Notes: generated by a model from the letters alone, not told the origin. 55,858 bases of DNA from an uncultured Lachnospiraceae bacterium (GCA_902767015.1 CACXFV010000119.1:1-55858); one strand, 5' to 3'; shown: positions 1 through 9,933, numbered from the stretch's first letter. Translations and numbers: made by a program.

Positions 1-68
1 CTTCACATACGATTCATTTACAGACAGCAAAAAATGATTGCATAAATTTGCCTGTATCACATTAAAAT

Positions 69-117
69 AATTACGGTTGTTAATATTTAACATTGTCAAA
101 TATTAACAACCGTAATT
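69..117. terminator. 20-bp perfect stem-loop downstream of aroC
   Basis: Positions 69-88 and 98-117 are perfect reverse complements (20 bp) around a 9-base loop. It lies about 90 bp past the aroC stop, in the direction of aroC transcription, and is followed on the minus strand by an AT-rich tract. A bidirectional terminator is the simplest reading; a palindromic operator of a gene left of the window is the alternative. Confidence 0.55.
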
Positions 118-208
118 ATATTATCTCTATCATAGATAGTCAATCTAAAAAATATAAAATAAATATAAAGTCCAAAAACTCATCTGTATAACATCTACCA
201 TTGTAAGA

Positions 209-1318
209 TTATCTCAAATCATCAAAAAATCTTTTAATCCGGTGAATGTCCGCTGTCATTCCCATCAGCATCATATCAAGCACGGTAATGGCAGTCATCG
301 CCTCCACCACCACCACGGCTCTTGGAACAATAATCGGGTCATGCCTGCCTTTAATGTTAACGTTGATGTTTTTTCCTTCCCTGTTCACTGTCCGCTGCTC
401 TTTAAAAATGGAAGGAGTAGGTTTAAAGTATGCCCTTAATACAATATCCGAGCCATCACTGATGCCTCCAAGTATGCCACCTGCATGATTCGTTCTTTTT
501 GTAATCCTTCCCTCATCATCTGCCATAAAACTGTCATTATTTTCAGAACCAAATGCCTTTGATACTTTCGTGCCATCGCCGATTTCAAATGCTTTCACTG
601 CTCCAATAGAAACAATTGCCTTCGCAAGATTGGCATCCAGCTTTTCAAACACGGGTTCTCCCATTCCTGCCACCAAACCGCTGACAACACACTCTACAAC
701 TCCGCCGACACTGTCTGTCTGCATCCGCTTCTCATCTATCAGCTTCTCTGCCCTCTTCGCCGCATCAGAATCCGGCATATAAAGCATATTTTGAAAGATT
801 TCATCGGCATTAAAATGCTCCATATCAACTTCTACATTTCCAATTGCTTTGGTATAGGCATGAACTTCTACCGACAGGCTTTGCAGAATCTTAGCCGCTA
901 TGGCTCCTGCCGCTACTCTGGCGATTGTCTCCCTTCCCGAAGAACGACCGCCACCTCTGTAGTCTCTAAATCCATATTTCCGATCAAAGGTATAATCTGC
1001 ATGTCCCGGTCTGTAGTAAGAAGCAATCTCCGAATAATCTGATGAGCGCTGCGTCTTATTATAGACAATCAATGAAATAGGGGTACCTGTAGTAACTCCC
1101 TCAAATACTCCTGACAGAATTTCTACCACATCATCCTCTGCTCTCGGTGTGGCAAATCGGGATTGTCCCGGTTTTCTTCTGTTCAGGTAAATCTGTATAT
1201 CTTCCTCCGTCAAAGGCACTCCTGCCGGACATCCGTCCACCACTACACCGATACCCTTTCCATGAGATTCTCCCCATGAAGCAATCTTAAATATATTTCC
1301 AAATGTTGAACCTGCCAT
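209..1318 (-). CDS. aroC: Chorismate synthase
   Basis: Converts 5-enolpyruvylshikimate 3-phosphate to chorismate, the last common step of aromatic amino acid synthesis, in the cytoplasm and with reduced FMN. The protein opens with the family signature around GNIFKIASWGESHGKGIG. It carries the Arg-rich FMN/substrate region RKPGQSRFATPRAEDD, the RGGGRSSGRETIARVAAG block and C-terminal HDPIIVPRAVVVVEAM. At about 369 residues it is full length. An upstream GTG at 1339 would add seven residues, but the ATG at 1318 has an AGGA ribosome site five bases upstream and begins at the conserved MAGSTFGN, so I chose it. It is followed upstream by glyA on the same strand with a 59-bp gap, so the two may be co-transcribed. 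Confidence 0.97.
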   Translation of the reverse strand: MAGSTFGNIFKIASWGESHGKGIGVVVDGCPAGVPLTEEDIQIYLNRRKPGQSRFATPRAEDDVVEILSGVFEGVTTGTPISLIVYNKTQRSSDYSEIASYYRPGHADYTFDRKYGFRDYRGGGRSSGRETIARVAAGAIAAKILQSLSVEVHAYTKAIGNVEVDMEHFNADEIFQNMLYMPDSDAAKRAEKLIDEKRMQTDSVGGVVECVVSGLVAGMGEPVFEKLDANLAKAIVSIGAVKAFEIGDGTKVSKAFGSENNDSFMADDEGRITKRTNHAGGILGGISDGSDIVLRAYFKPTPSIFKEQRTVNREGKNINVNIKGRHDPIIVPRAVVVVEAMTAITVLDMMLMGMTADIHRIKRFFDDLR

Positions 1319-1377
1319 GTTAATCCTCGTTTCTGTCACAGTTTATGTCCGGCTGCGCCATTCACTATATATTTACC

Positions 1378-2622
1378 TTAATCTTCATATAGCGGATATT
1401 TGTCTGTAAGGGATTTCACAAGCTTCATTGCCTCTTCTTTATTAGCCTCGCAATCCTTTACCAAAAGTGACATCGCCTCTGCAATCACATCCATATCCTC
1501 TGTCACCATACCTCTTGAGGTAACGGCAGGTGTACCGATTCTGATACCACTAGTCACAAATGGCTTCTCAGGATCATTTGGAATGGCATTCTTATTACAT
1601 GTAATATTAGCGGCATCCAGTAACTTCTCACATTCTTTTCCGGTTACATGCATATTTCTCAGGTCAACAAGCATCAGGTGGTTATCCGTACCATTTGAAA
1701 TCAGGTTAAATCCTCTATCCATTAATCCCTTGGCAAGTGCCTGTGCATTGTCTTTCACATTCTTTGCATATACCTTGAAGCTGTCATCCAATGCTTCCTT
1801 TAAGCAGACAGCCTTCGCTGCAATCACATGCATAAGAGGTCCCCCCTGTATACCAGGGAACACTGCCTTATTAAAATTAAACTTCTTTGCACTTTCCTCA
1901 TTACACAGAATCATACCGCCTCTAGGTCCTCTCAGTGTCTTATGTGTTGTAGTTGTAACCACATCTGCGTATGGTATAGGACTCATATGCAATCCTGCGG
2001 CAACAAGACCTGCTATATGTGCCATATCCACCATGAGATAAGCACCAGCCTCATCTGCAATCTCTCTGAACTTCTTAAAATCAATCTCCCTTGGATATGC
2101 ACTCGCTCCTGCCACAATCAGCTTAGGCTTTGCCTCCAATGCCACCTTTCTCACTTCATCATAGTCAATGTAGCCCTCATCATTTGTTCCATATGCTACA
2201 ATATTAAAGTACTTTCCTGATATATTGACAGGACTTCCATGTGTAAGATGACCTCCATGTGCAAGATTCATACCCATTACCGTATCTCCCGGCTCTACCA
2301 TAGCAAAAAAAGCAGCGAGATTGGCCTGTGCACCTGAATGTGGCTGAACATTTGCATAATCACATCCAAATAACTTCTTTGCCCTCTCAATCGCTAATGT
2401 CTCAACAATATCTACATATTCACATCCGCCATAATATCTTTTTCCCGGATATCCTTCTGCATATTTGTTAGTAAGATGGCTTCCCATGGCAGCCATAACT
2501 GCCTTACTTACAAGATTTTCAGAAGCAATCAGCTCGATATGGGTTCTCTGTCTCTCAAGCTCCTGCTCCATTGCTGCTGCAACTTCTTCATCATACGATT
2601 TTACTTCATCAAACGAAAACAT
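1378..2622 (-). CDS. glyA: Serine hydroxymethyltransferase
   Basis: PLP enzyme that interconverts serine and glycine while charging tetrahydrofolate with a one-carbon unit. The 414-residue length is typical. The PLP-binding lysine is K228 in [14 protein letters not shown]. Other family blocks are ELIASEN near residue 30, the [20 protein letters not shown] region (48-66), [11 protein letters not shown] (91-101) and VDMAHIAGL (198-206). The start has a GGAGG site (tggaggtttagt before ATG). A long open frame on the opposite strand (1400-2041) is only a codon-usage shadow. It lies just upstream of aroC on the same strand. Confidence 0.97.
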   Translation of the reverse strand: MFSFDEVKSYDEEVAAAMEQELERQRTHIELIASENLVSKAVMAAMGSHLTNKYAEGYPGKRYYGGCEYVDIVETLAIERAKKLFGCDYANVQPHSGAQANLAAFFAMVEPGDTVMGMNLAHGGHLTHGSPVNISGKYFNIVAYGTNDEGYIDYDEVRKVALEAKPKLIVAGASAYPREIDFKKFREIADEAGAYLMVDMAHIAGLVAAGLHMSPIPYADVVTTTTHKTLRGPRGGMILCNEESAKKFNFNKAVFPGIQGGPLMHVIAAKAVCLKEALDDSFKVYAKNVKDNAQALAKGLMDRGFNLISNGTDNHLMLVDLRNMHVTGKECEKLLDAANITCNKNAIPNDPEKPFVTSGIRIGTPAVTSRGMVTEDMDVIAEAMSLLVKDCEANKEEAMKLVKSLTDKYPLYED

Positions 2623-2734
2623 ACTAAACCTCCACTGTATAAAATATAAATGATGTAATCAGTATACCATAAAATTAACATTAATTAAATGAATATTTTA
2701 ACTTTTGTAAAACGTTCATAACGGTTCTATACTT

Positions 2735-3631
2735 CTACCACGATATCACTTCATGTCCGGTTTCTGTCACCAATACCTGTATCTCCCACTGTGCAGACGG
2801 TTTTTTATCTTCTGTATAAGCTGTCCATCCATTGTTATCATCAATAAAAATATTGGCGCGTCCCATATTGATCATCGGTTCTATCGTAAACATCAGACCA
2901 GGCACCATCAGCATATCCGTTCCCTTTTTGGAGACATAACTTACAAATGGCTCCTCATGAAATTCAAGACCAACTCCATGACCGCCAATCTCCTCAACGA
3001 CAGAATATCCGTTCGCTTTAGCATAATCGTTAATTGCCTGCCCCATATCTCCCAAGAAATTCCATGGCTTTACTTCATTAAGCCCTATCTCCACTGCCTT
3101 TTTAGTAACCTCCACAAGCTTTCTGTTTTCTTCGCTGACATTACCGATACAGAACATTCTTGATGAATCAGAAAAATATCCGTTATATATGGTGGAGCAG
3201 TCAACATTGATAATGTCTCCATCTTTTAATATGATATCAGGTGATGGTATTCCATGGCATACCTGATCATTAATTGATGTGCACACACTCTTAGGAAATC
3301 CTTCATAATTCAGTGGTGCCGGTATTCCTCCCATCTCAACGGTCTTACTATGTACAAGCTGATTAATTTCCTCTGTGCTCATTCCCTCACAAATATGAGC
3401 TGCGACATAATCCAGCACCGCGATATTAATCTTTGCACTTTCCTTAATCGCCTCTATCTCATGTTTCTTCTTAAGCAGCTTTTTGCTCGGCACAATGCAG
3501 CCTTTTCTTCTATAGGCGAGCATCTTCTCATCAATAGGCTGATGACAAAATTTATACTTTTTACCGCTTCCACATGGGCATGGATCATTTCTCCCAAGTA
3601 CTTTTATGTTCGGATTCATTCTAAATGCCAT
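2735..3631 (-). CDS. map: Methionine aminopeptidase with N-terminal SEC-C zinc motif
   Basis: Removes the initiator methionine from nascent proteins. The N terminus holds a SEC-C type zinc motif, NDPCPCGSGKKYKFCH (residues 15-30), which is absent from the shortest Map proteins but known from a longer Firmicutes class and thought to help ribosome or nucleic-acid contact. The catalytic domain follows, with metal ligands in NVDCSTIYNGYFSDSSR (two Asp), GGHGVGLEFHEEP (His), MFTIEPM (Glu) and the final WEIQVLVTETGHEVISW block (Glu). Length 298 residues. The ATG at 3631 has AGAGAGG seven bases upstream. A lone second Map type with this extension often coexists with a ribosomal-operon copy outside this window; that is inference. 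Confidence 0.95.
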   Translation of the reverse strand: MAFRMNPNIKVLGRNDPCPCGSGKKYKFCHQPIDEKMLAYRRKGCIVPSKKLLKKKHEIEAIKESAKINIAVLDYVAAHICEGMSTEEINQLVHSKTVEMGGIPAPLNYEGFPKSVCTSINDQVCHGIPSPDIILKDGDIINVDCSTIYNGYFSDSSRMFCIGNVSEENRKLVEVTKKAVEIGLNEVKPWNFLGDMGQAINDYAKANGYSVVEEIGGHGVGLEFHEEPFVSYVSKKGTDMLMVPGLMFTIEPMINMGRANIFIDDNNGWTAYTEDKKPSAQWEIQVLVTETGHEVISW

Positions 3632-3669
3632 TTTTTACCTCTCTTCCAGACAAATCATCACTATTACTC

Positions 3670-3770
3670 AGGAACTGTATATAATGAAATTTTACAGTTT
3701 TTGAGTTGAAATGCTTACATATAAGGCATTTCGGCTCAAAAACTGATTAAGTTATTAATATACCGTTCCT
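3670..3770. repeat. 101-bp imperfect palindromic intergenic element, copy 1
   Basis: Two arms of about 48 bp (3670-3717 and 3722-3770) are reverse complements with scattered mismatches, around a 4-base loop. The left end reads aggaactgtatataat and the right end ataccgttcct, so the element has inverted termini. The left arm recurs at 9861-9909. It has no coding capacity. It sits just upstream of map in its promoter region. It resembles a small palindromic repeat or MITE-like element; no transposase is present here. Confidence 0.7.
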
Positions 3771-3887
3771 TATTACAAAAACAATATAAATATACTACTT
3801 CTGCGGTGAAAAAGCAATAATAAAGGTACAAAGCAGCCTGCCCGAGAGGTTCAGGTAATCAATATCTGTGAGTAGTAACGTTAAACA

Positions 3888-3973
3888 AAATGCCACATGA
3901 AACCTTATCAATAACAGACCGTATTATCAATAGCCGGTCCGAGAAATCATCTGTTCGGTTTCACATGGCAATT
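3888..3973. terminator. Imperfect long stem-loop past the P-loop kinase gene
   Basis: Arms tgccacatgaaacc (3891-3904) and ggtttcacatggca (3957-3970) pair with two mismatches around a 52-base interior. It is about 35 bp past the stop of the minus-strand gene at 4005-4592, so a transcript-end structure is likely. Confidence 0.35.
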
Positions 3974-4004
3974 ATCGATTTTGTCTCCCTGCCTGTTGCA
4001 GGTA

Positions 4005-4592
4005 TTATTCATTTTCTATCTTCTGTTTCACTTCCTTAAGGCTCTGTTCAAATTCCTCGTCTGAAGAATTATTAAAGATGATCAATGTTCCCGGCTCGTC
4101 AGGATTCTCCAGATTGGTCGGTATTGTGAAATTCACATTTTTAATATAGTCATACCAGTGGGTAAGCTTCCATGTATCCCGGTCTGATGCCCGATCGATC
4201 ATTCTCTGGTGACATACCTCCGGATCTGTTCTGACCCACACGACAACTAGCTTTGCATTTTTCTTCTTAAGCTCAGCCTTGAGATTATTAATATACTCAT
4301 CATCTCTTACTTCTCTTGTGAACGGTGCATTAATAAGCACTGTATCTTCGTATGTAAGTGCCTCCATGGCAAGCGCCATGATTGCCTCATATTCATAATC
4401 CCGAATCTCAGCATTAAAAAAGTCACTGCTTCTGTTATAAGGTTCATTCGCCACTTTAAATATCTGCTTACTAAGACAGATTAACGTATCCTTGTCAAGA
4501 TATACCACATGATTAAGTGCCTCTGCAAGTTTCATGGAAACATGAGTCTTTCCACATGCAGGAGGGCTTGTTACTAATATAAGTTTCTTCAT
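4005..4592 (-). CDS. P-loop NTPase, AAA_33/zeta-toxin-like kinase fold, unknown substrate
   Basis: About 195 residues. A Walker A motif SPPACGKTH lies near residues 7-15, followed by a YLDKDTL strand typical of small-molecule kinases, and a later segment VVWVRTDPEVCHQRMIDRA with the lid-like arginines. This architecture fits the zeta-toxin/chloramphenicol-phosphotransferase/gluconate-kinase group rather than an AAA+ motor. No substrate can be assigned from sequence. An ATG at 4601 abuts the GGAGGA box (4602-4607) with no spacing, so the ATG at 4592, nine bases further on, is the better start. It stands alone between map and a large secreted protein, with no toxin or antitoxin partner visible. 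Confidence 0.8.
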   Translation of the reverse strand: MKKLILVTSPPACGKTHVSMKLAEALNHVVYLDKDTLICLSKQIFKVANEPYNRSSDFFNAEIRDYEYEAIMALAMEALTYEDTVLINAPFTREVRDDEYINNLKAELKKKNAKLVVVWVRTDPEVCHQRMIDRASDRDTWKLTHWYDYIKNVNFTIPTNLENPDEPGTLIIFNNSSDEEFEQSLKEVKQKIENE

Positions 4593-4691
4593 AATGTTCA
4601 TTCCTCCAAATAATGCATATTATAACATCATTTTTTACAATCTACAACCAAATTTTACATATGATAGCAGTTCCACCGTTCCATTCATAAA

Positions 4692-7600
4692 CTATCGGAG
4701 TTCGCTCACAAGTCCGGCATCATATCGGGAGATTAACAATGCATCTGCCACGTCTACCGTGCCATCACCATTCACATCCGACACCAAAAGCTGTTCTGTC
4801 TCCAGTATGATCAGTCTTGCATCATATCTTGATATCAGCAGTGCATCTGCCACATCGACCACACCATCACCATTCGAATCACCCTGAACAGGTATATCAT
4901 CTGATGCTTCCCCTAAAGGAGGAACTTCCTTCGTTTCAATATGTGTGTGATCAAGATTACATATTCGTGTTTCCACACCCGCTTGTGTTTTTGTAGGTGC
5001 CTTGGTTACTTTCCATTGTCCCCAGTCGTGACCACCGGCAGGCAGTGTCATTTTTGTTCTGCTTATTTCCTTTCCACATTTTGTGCAATATACAACATTG
5101 TCATAGCTTCCGTCAGTCTCGCAGGATGGCTGTATCTGATTTTCTGCCACTGCCCTGACCTCCACATGACCGGTTACCGGTCTGATCGTATCTTCCTGAT
5201 TAATCTCATGTATCCCCTTCTCATCACTAAAAAATCTTCCACACTCTATACACCGGTAATATTTTATATTACCTGCTGACTCGCATGTCGGTTGCACCGC
5301 TTCCACTTCCGTGATATTATGAATGTGACTAAGCAACGGTATCTCTCTTGTCTGCTGATGACTACTGTCATGTTGGCAGGTTCTGGTCTCTACCCCTGTC
5401 TCCTTTACGGTGGCTGCTTTTGTCTCCACCCATTCACCCCAGTCATGTCCTGATTCCTGAACGGTAATCTTTACTCTGACAATTTCTTTTCCACATGCTG
5501 TACAGTAAATGACTCTTTCATAACTTCCGGGGATTTCGCATCCCGGCAAAACTTCATTTTCCTTTACAGGTTCTCCTTCACTATGTCCTATAGCAGGAAC
5601 AGGCACTTTCCTTCTGCTGATTTCTTCTCCGCACACCGTACAATATATAGCATTTTCATAGCTTCCCTCGGTTTCACATCTTGGTGCTATCTCATTTTCT
5701 CTTACTTCTGAGCCCTTACTATGTTCTTTGACCGGGATTATAATATCTTCTTCATTTAGTTCAGATAGACCTTCTCCGTCACTATACAATCTTTTGCACT
5801 CCACGCATTGGTAGTGTGCCTTACTTCCCGTCTTCTTGCAGGTTTCCTCAACACCACTGACAAATTTCATCTGATGTACATGTTCAAGTACAGGAATTTC
5901 TCTTGTCTCTGTGTGACTTTTGTCATTCTGGCAGGTGCGGGTTTCCGTTCCGGTTTCTGTCCCGGTAGCCGGCTTTATCTCAATCCATTCGCCCCAGTTA
6001 TGTCCTGTAGCATGTATGGGAATCGTTGTTCTGCCCATTTCTGTCCCACACATCATACAATAATCCACCCGGTCATAACTGCCATTACTCTCACAAGAGG
6101 CCGCCACTTCATTTTCCCTTGCGGTTCTTCCCTTTATATGTCCTCTGGCTGCCACTGTCTCTTTTGTTCTGCTCATTTCCTCTCCACAGACAGTACAATA
6201 CACAACACTTTCATAACTTCCGGCCTCTTCACAGGTTCTTGCCACTTCATTTTCCTTCACCGATGTTCCTGCCGAGTGTATATGTGTTACCTTTTTCACT
6301 TCTATCTCCGGTGACTGAACCTGTGCGTAGGAAACTGTATCGGAAATATTGACTTCCAAAACACTCCACTCTTTTTCATCCACTGTAAGAGTAATGGTAT
6401 CTGCCAGTCTGTTTTCTCCGGTATATCTTTCATCATCAATCCGAACCTGTGTACAGTAACGCCATGTTCCCTCGCTAAAGCTGCCTGCCGTTACATCCAC
6501 CCATGTGCTACCATCCTTCTTCTGCCATTTTCCCACATTGGCAGCAGCGATATAAGCAGCACTCACGCCCGGTATGGTAAATGTCGGTGCCGTGACAGGA
6601 TGATCTAATGCGCATATGGTATTCATATCCGATGTTGCAGTGATTGCCGAAAGTTCAGTACGTTTTTTAATCCAATTAGCATAAATCAGTGTATAAGAGC
6701 CCGATGATATAAGTGGTTTTGAAAAATCAAACCTCGTGGTAAAGGTATCATCTTCATACCAGTCTTCAAATACATAGCCATATCTGGTCGGGTCTGCCGG
6801 TCTTACCGGCTGCTCACCGCGCCGGATGAGCTGTCTGTCTACCATACTTCCCCCAAAGGTATCAAAAGCAAGTTCCTCATAATCTATCTTATAAACTAAT
6901 GTCACTGCCTGATGAAGCGGTACTGACTCATCTCTGTCCGGTACTGCATTGGCGGCAATTTCAGCCGCATCAGATAAGGCATAGCCATCCTCCACCTTGA
7001 GCTGAATGCACAGCTTATACTCCAAACCCTTAAAAAAGAATTGCATGGCCCATGAACCTCTATCAGGACATGTCCATTCGATACTGTCGATGGATATATG
7101 CTCCTCCTGTACAGTAATTCCCTCTGTTGTCATCTCCTCATACGGAAAAGGAGCTGTGATACCCTGTATCGTAACCGTATCAATGACATTCAGTTTATAT
7201 TCTGTGGAATAGACAGTCGCATAGGTAACCATACCTGTGCTTTGATGGTCAGACACATTCCATGTCTGTCCATTTACCTTAACGCTTACATTTTCTGCCA
7301 GTTGATATTTCTCAGCTGCCGCTGCATCATCTATACGGATTTGTGTACAATAACGCCATACCCCCGCTGTAAAGCTTCCCTCTGTGACATCCTCCCATGT
7401 CTGTCCGTTTTTCTTCTGCCACTTTCCCTGAACGGCAGTGGCAATATAGGCCGGAGAACCGGTCGTAACAGTAAACTGCGGTGCTGTTATGGTCTTATCC
7501 ATACCACATATCGTGTCAATATCGGATGTTCCCTCAATCACTTCAACTCCCCGCCTGTTCCATTTGGCATAAATAATGGTGTCTTTGGTTAACATCTTCG

Positions 7601-9071
7601 AAAAATCATATTTCGTCGTACAACTTTGATCCTCATACCAGCCATCAAAAACAAACGGAGCTCTTACCGGATCCTGTGGCTTTATTGCCGTCTTTCCTTT
7701 TGCCACTGTCTGTCCGTCAATGCTACTTCCTCCATTTGTATCAAATCGGACAGAAAATGGTCCGATACTATACTTTACTCTTATTTCTTTATTTTCAACA
7801 TCTGATTCCATTCCATCAAGTGATGTATTGACAGTAGCTGTCACTGTATCGGACAGCTCATATCCACTCTTTGGCTTATAAAGAATATCCAGTGTATATT
7901 CATGTCCCTGTAAAAACTTCTCTCCAGCCTCAACCACTCTGCCATCATCCAGCCATTGTGCCTTGTCGATCTCAATCCCTTTCTCCTTAACACTGATGCC
8001 TTCTGTCGTGATGCTATTGCCCATCACCGGTTCCTTAATTCCCTCTACCGTTACCGTATCAATGACTTCCCGCTTCAAATCGAAAAATTCCACCACATAG
8101 GATATCTCATTTTTCAAGCCGGTGATCTTCACCTGATATCTGTCACCATCTACATATTTTTCAACATTATCCGGTCTGAAAATGATACAGCCATATCTGG
8201 CATAATCACCATCATCAAGGTAAAACACTCCATCAGAACCGCTTTTGGAAAAATTCCACACGGTACCGGTATTGAGATTGGTCAGTTCTACTTGAATATC
8301 CATATTTTGAATAAACCGTTCATCGACAGAGACACTCCATGGATAATTTCCGGGGAAAAATGAAGCTGGCATCACCTGTGCCGGCCAGGATACGATCTGT
8401 GGCTCATACGTCACATCATCAAAACCCATTACATACATCGCGCCATATCTTCCGACTTTACCAAAAGCAGTCCTTTTCATTGCCTGACATAGTACCCACC
8501 GACGGTGTCCCACCATAACAATATTACCATCGTCCTCGTCCGCCATCCAGCCATAGATAATATCAAAGTTAAGATTATATGGAGAGTAAGAAATATTACT
8601 GCTCGATGTTCCCCCGCATCCAAGCTGATACAAGTCATCATCCATATCTGCCGGCTGTTTAGGGAAATGAGTCAACTCGTTATTCACAGCATTCACAAGC
8701 ATTCCTGCCTGCACAGCTTTTTCTGCCTCCTCATCATACACCACATCATCCGAAATTCCCGCCAGATATCTCACAAAATTCAATACCTCCAACGAATCAT
8801 CCTGTGTCCTTTGCGATAATTTTCCCGGTGCATATGGCACTTTCAAACTGTAGTCTTCATCATACTCAAAGTAATGTGCATCAAAATAGTGGTGCGTCCT
8901 CGCATACTCTTTAATCTCCTCCTTTGTATGATACTCCACATTCAACCTTGGTATCTCTTCCACGTTATCTGCCTGTGCCTCTCTTATATGATATTCCATA
9001 TTGACAGGAACACTCATACAAAGACATAAGAGGAAACAGACACATTTTTTTATCTTAGCTACACTCTTCAT
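4692..9071 (-). CDS. Secreted CAP-domain protein with InlB-type repeats, Cys-pair repeats and C-terminal dockerin
   Basis: 1459 residues. A signal peptide occupies about 1-34 (hydrophobic CVCFLLCLCMSVPV, then REAQA). A CAP/SCP-like domain (about 75-220) shows LNFVRYLAG, NNELTHFPKQPADM, SSNISYSP and VGHRRWVL. Two InlB/Listeria-Bacteroides repeats (about 438-500 and 734-800) each end in YAKW/YANW and are each followed by a second module ending WRYCTQ(I/V)RIDD. From about 929 to 1377 come five ENEV...YCxxCG repeats, interleaved with GHDWGEW...ETRTC and CxECxRxxSD repeats. The last 65 residues are a type I dockerin: two copies of a calcium loop of the form NGDGxVDVADALLISRYDA. The protein should be exported and held by a cohesin, but no cohesin or scaffoldin gene is in this window. 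Function is unknown; adhesion or cell-wall association is plausible. Confidence 0.9.
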   Translation of the reverse strand: MKSVAKIKKCVCFLLCLCMSVPVNMEYHIREAQADNVEEIPRLNVEYHTKEEIKEYARTHHYFDAHYFEYDEDYSLKVPYAPGKLSQRTQDDSLEVLNFVRYLAGISDDVVYDEEAEKAVQAGMLVNAVNNELTHFPKQPADMDDDLYQLGCGGTSSSNISYSPYNLNFDIIYGWMADEDDGNIVMVGHRRWVLCQAMKRTAFGKVGRYGAMYVMGFDDVTYEPQIVSWPAQVMPASFFPGNYPWSVSVDERFIQNMDIQVELTNLNTGTVWNFSKSGSDGVFYLDDGDYARYGCIIFRPDNVEKYVDGDRYQVKITGLKNEISYVVEFFDLKREVIDTVTVEGIKEPVMGNSITTEGISVKEKGIEIDKAQWLDDGRVVEAGEKFLQGHEYTLDILYKPKSGYELSDTVTATVNTSLDGMESDVENKEIRVKYSIGPFSVRFDTNGGSSIDGQTVAKGKTAIKPQDPVRAPFVFDGWYEDQSCTTKYDFSKMLTKDTIIYAKWNRRGVEVIEGTSDIDTICGMDKTITAPQFTVTTGSPAYIATAVQGKWQKKNGQTWEDVTEGSFTAGVWRYCTQIRIDDAAAAEKYQLAENVSVKVNGQTWNVSDHQSTGMVTYATVYSTEYKLNVIDTVTIQGITAPFPYEEMTTEGITVQEEHISIDSIEWTCPDRGSWAMQFFFKGLEYKLCIQLKVEDGYALSDAAEIAANAVPDRDESVPLHQAVTLVYKIDYEELAFDTFGGSMVDRQLIRRGEQPVRPADPTRYGYVFEDWYEDDTFTTRFDFSKPLISSGSYTLIYANWIKKRTELSAITATSDMNTICALDHPVTAPTFTIPGVSAAYIAAANVGKWQKKDGSTWVDVTAGSFSEGTWRYCTQVRIDDERYTGENRLADTITLTVDEKEWSVLEVNISDTVSYAQVQSPEIEVKKVTHIHSAGTSVKENEVARTCEEAGSYESVVYCTVCGEEMSRTKETVAARGHIKGRTARENEVAASCESNGSYDRVDYCMMCGTEMGRTTIPIHATGHNWGEWIEIKPATGTETGTETRTCQNDKSHTETREIPVLEHVHQMKFVSGVEETCKKTGSKAHYQCVECKRLYSDGEGLSELNEEDIIIPVKEHSKGSEVRENEIAPRCETEGSYENAIYCTVCGEEISRRKVPVPAIGHSEGEPVKENEVLPGCEIPGSYERVIYCTACGKEIVRVKITVQESGHDWGEWVETKAATVKETGVETRTCQHDSSHQQTREIPLLSHIHNITEVEAVQPTCESAGNIKYYRCIECGRFFSDEKGIHEINQEDTIRPVTGHVEVRAVAENQIQPSCETDGSYDNVVYCTKCGKEISRTKMTLPAGGHDWGQWKVTKAPTKTQAGVETRICNLDHTHIETKEVPPLGEASDDIPVQGDSNGDGVVDVADALLISRYDARLIILETEQLLVSDVNGDGTVDVADALLISRYDAGLVSELR

Positions 9072-9298
9072 TTTTCATCCGCCTTTCTCTAAACTACCTA
9101 TTATTATATACGAAATATACAAATTTTTCTATATCTTTCCTGTTGAAAACCCTATCATTTTTACAATAAGTTTACTATTTGCTTTTCTAATCCGAACAAC
9201 TGTAGTATAATCCTATTGTTGTTTCTCAAAGACAACTCTGACCGTTTAAAATACTATTTGACAAAGTGTGCCGACACACCTGAATAAGGAGGATTTTC

Positions 9299-9790
9299 AT
9301 GAATGTTATAATTAGGGAATACACAAAATCAGATTTGCCGCAGATGATGACAATCTGGAATGAAGTTGTGGAAGACGGAATTGCTTTCCCTCAGGAAGAA
9401 TGCTTAACACTGCAGGAAAGTGAAGAGTTTTTTGCCTCACAGACTTACTGTGGTGTCGCTTTTGATACCGATTCGGAGCAAATACTGGGACTTTATATTC
9501 TGCACCCGAATAATGTTGGCAGGTGCGGACATATCAGTAATGCCAGCTATGCTGTTGCCAAAGCACACAGAGGACTCCACATTGGCGAACAGCTTGTGAA
9601 AGACTGCATGATACAAGGCGCAAATCACGGCTATGGTATCTTACAGTTCAATGCCGTTGTGGCATCGAATCTACAGGCAAGACACCTGTATGAGCGCTTG
9701 GGATTCCGGCAGTTAGGAACCATTCCAAAAGGTTTTCGCATGAAAGACGGTCATTATGAAGATATCTGCCCCTACTATATATCTCTATAA
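9299..9790 (+). CDS. GNAT family N-acetyltransferase
   Basis: 163 residues and full length for a single GNAT domain. It begins MNVIIREYTKSDLPQMMTIW, and the acetyl-CoA loop region is AKAHRGLHIGEQLVKDCM, followed by NAVVASNLQARHLYERLGF, which is the typical motif A/B order. The FRQLGTIPKGFRMKDGHYEDI tail resembles phosphinothricin/L-amino-acid acetyltransferase-like enzymes, but the substrate cannot be fixed. A strong AAGGAGG site lies seven bases before the ATG. It is a single-gene plus-strand unit closed by a perfect hairpin at 9805-9834. A candidate -10 box TATAAT is at 9206-9211 without a convincing -35. Confidence 0.9.
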   Translation: MNVIIREYTKSDLPQMMTIWNEVVEDGIAFPQEECLTLQESEEFFASQTYCGVAFDTDSEQILGLYILHPNNVGRCGHISNASYAVAKAHRGLHIGEQLVKDCMIQGANHGYGILQFNAVVASNLQARHLYERLGFRQLGTIPKGFRMKDGHYEDICPYYISL

Positions 9791-9804
9791 GATGTTGAAT
9801 CAAA

Positions 9805-9834
9805 GGGCGGTCACATCATCCTATGTGACCGCCC
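9805..9834. terminator. Perfect 12-bp hairpin after the GNAT gene
   Basis: gggcggtcacat (9805-9816) and atgtgaccgccc (9823-9834) pair perfectly around a 6-base loop, 15 bp after the GNAT stop. There is no strong T run on the plus side, so termination may be partial or the hairpin may stabilise the 3' end. Confidence 0.6.
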
Positions 9835-9860
9835 AAAATGGCTGCTAAAAGTAATCTCTT

Positions 9861-9909
9861 AGGAACTGTATATAATCAGGCTTTACAGTTTTTGAGTTGA
9901 AATGCTTAC
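9861..9909. repeat. Half copy of the palindromic element at 3670-3770
   Basis: 49 bp match the left arm of the element at 3670 with four differences; the match ends at aatgcttac, exactly where the loop of the full copy begins. The right arm is absent. It lies in the short gap between the GNAT terminator and the end of the convergent gene at 9934. Confidence 0.65.
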
Positions 9910-9933
9910 CTATATAGTGCATACTTTTGCTTT

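Noticed and set aside
1400-2041. Long plus-strand open frame of 213 codons opposite glyA
   Set aside because: Exact antisense of a well conserved gene, no ribosome site, Ser/Pro/Leu-rich shadow composition.
9258-9286. TTGACA before the GNAT gene as a promoter
   Set aside because: The matching -10 would lie on the ribosome site at 9281-9290, leaving no leader.
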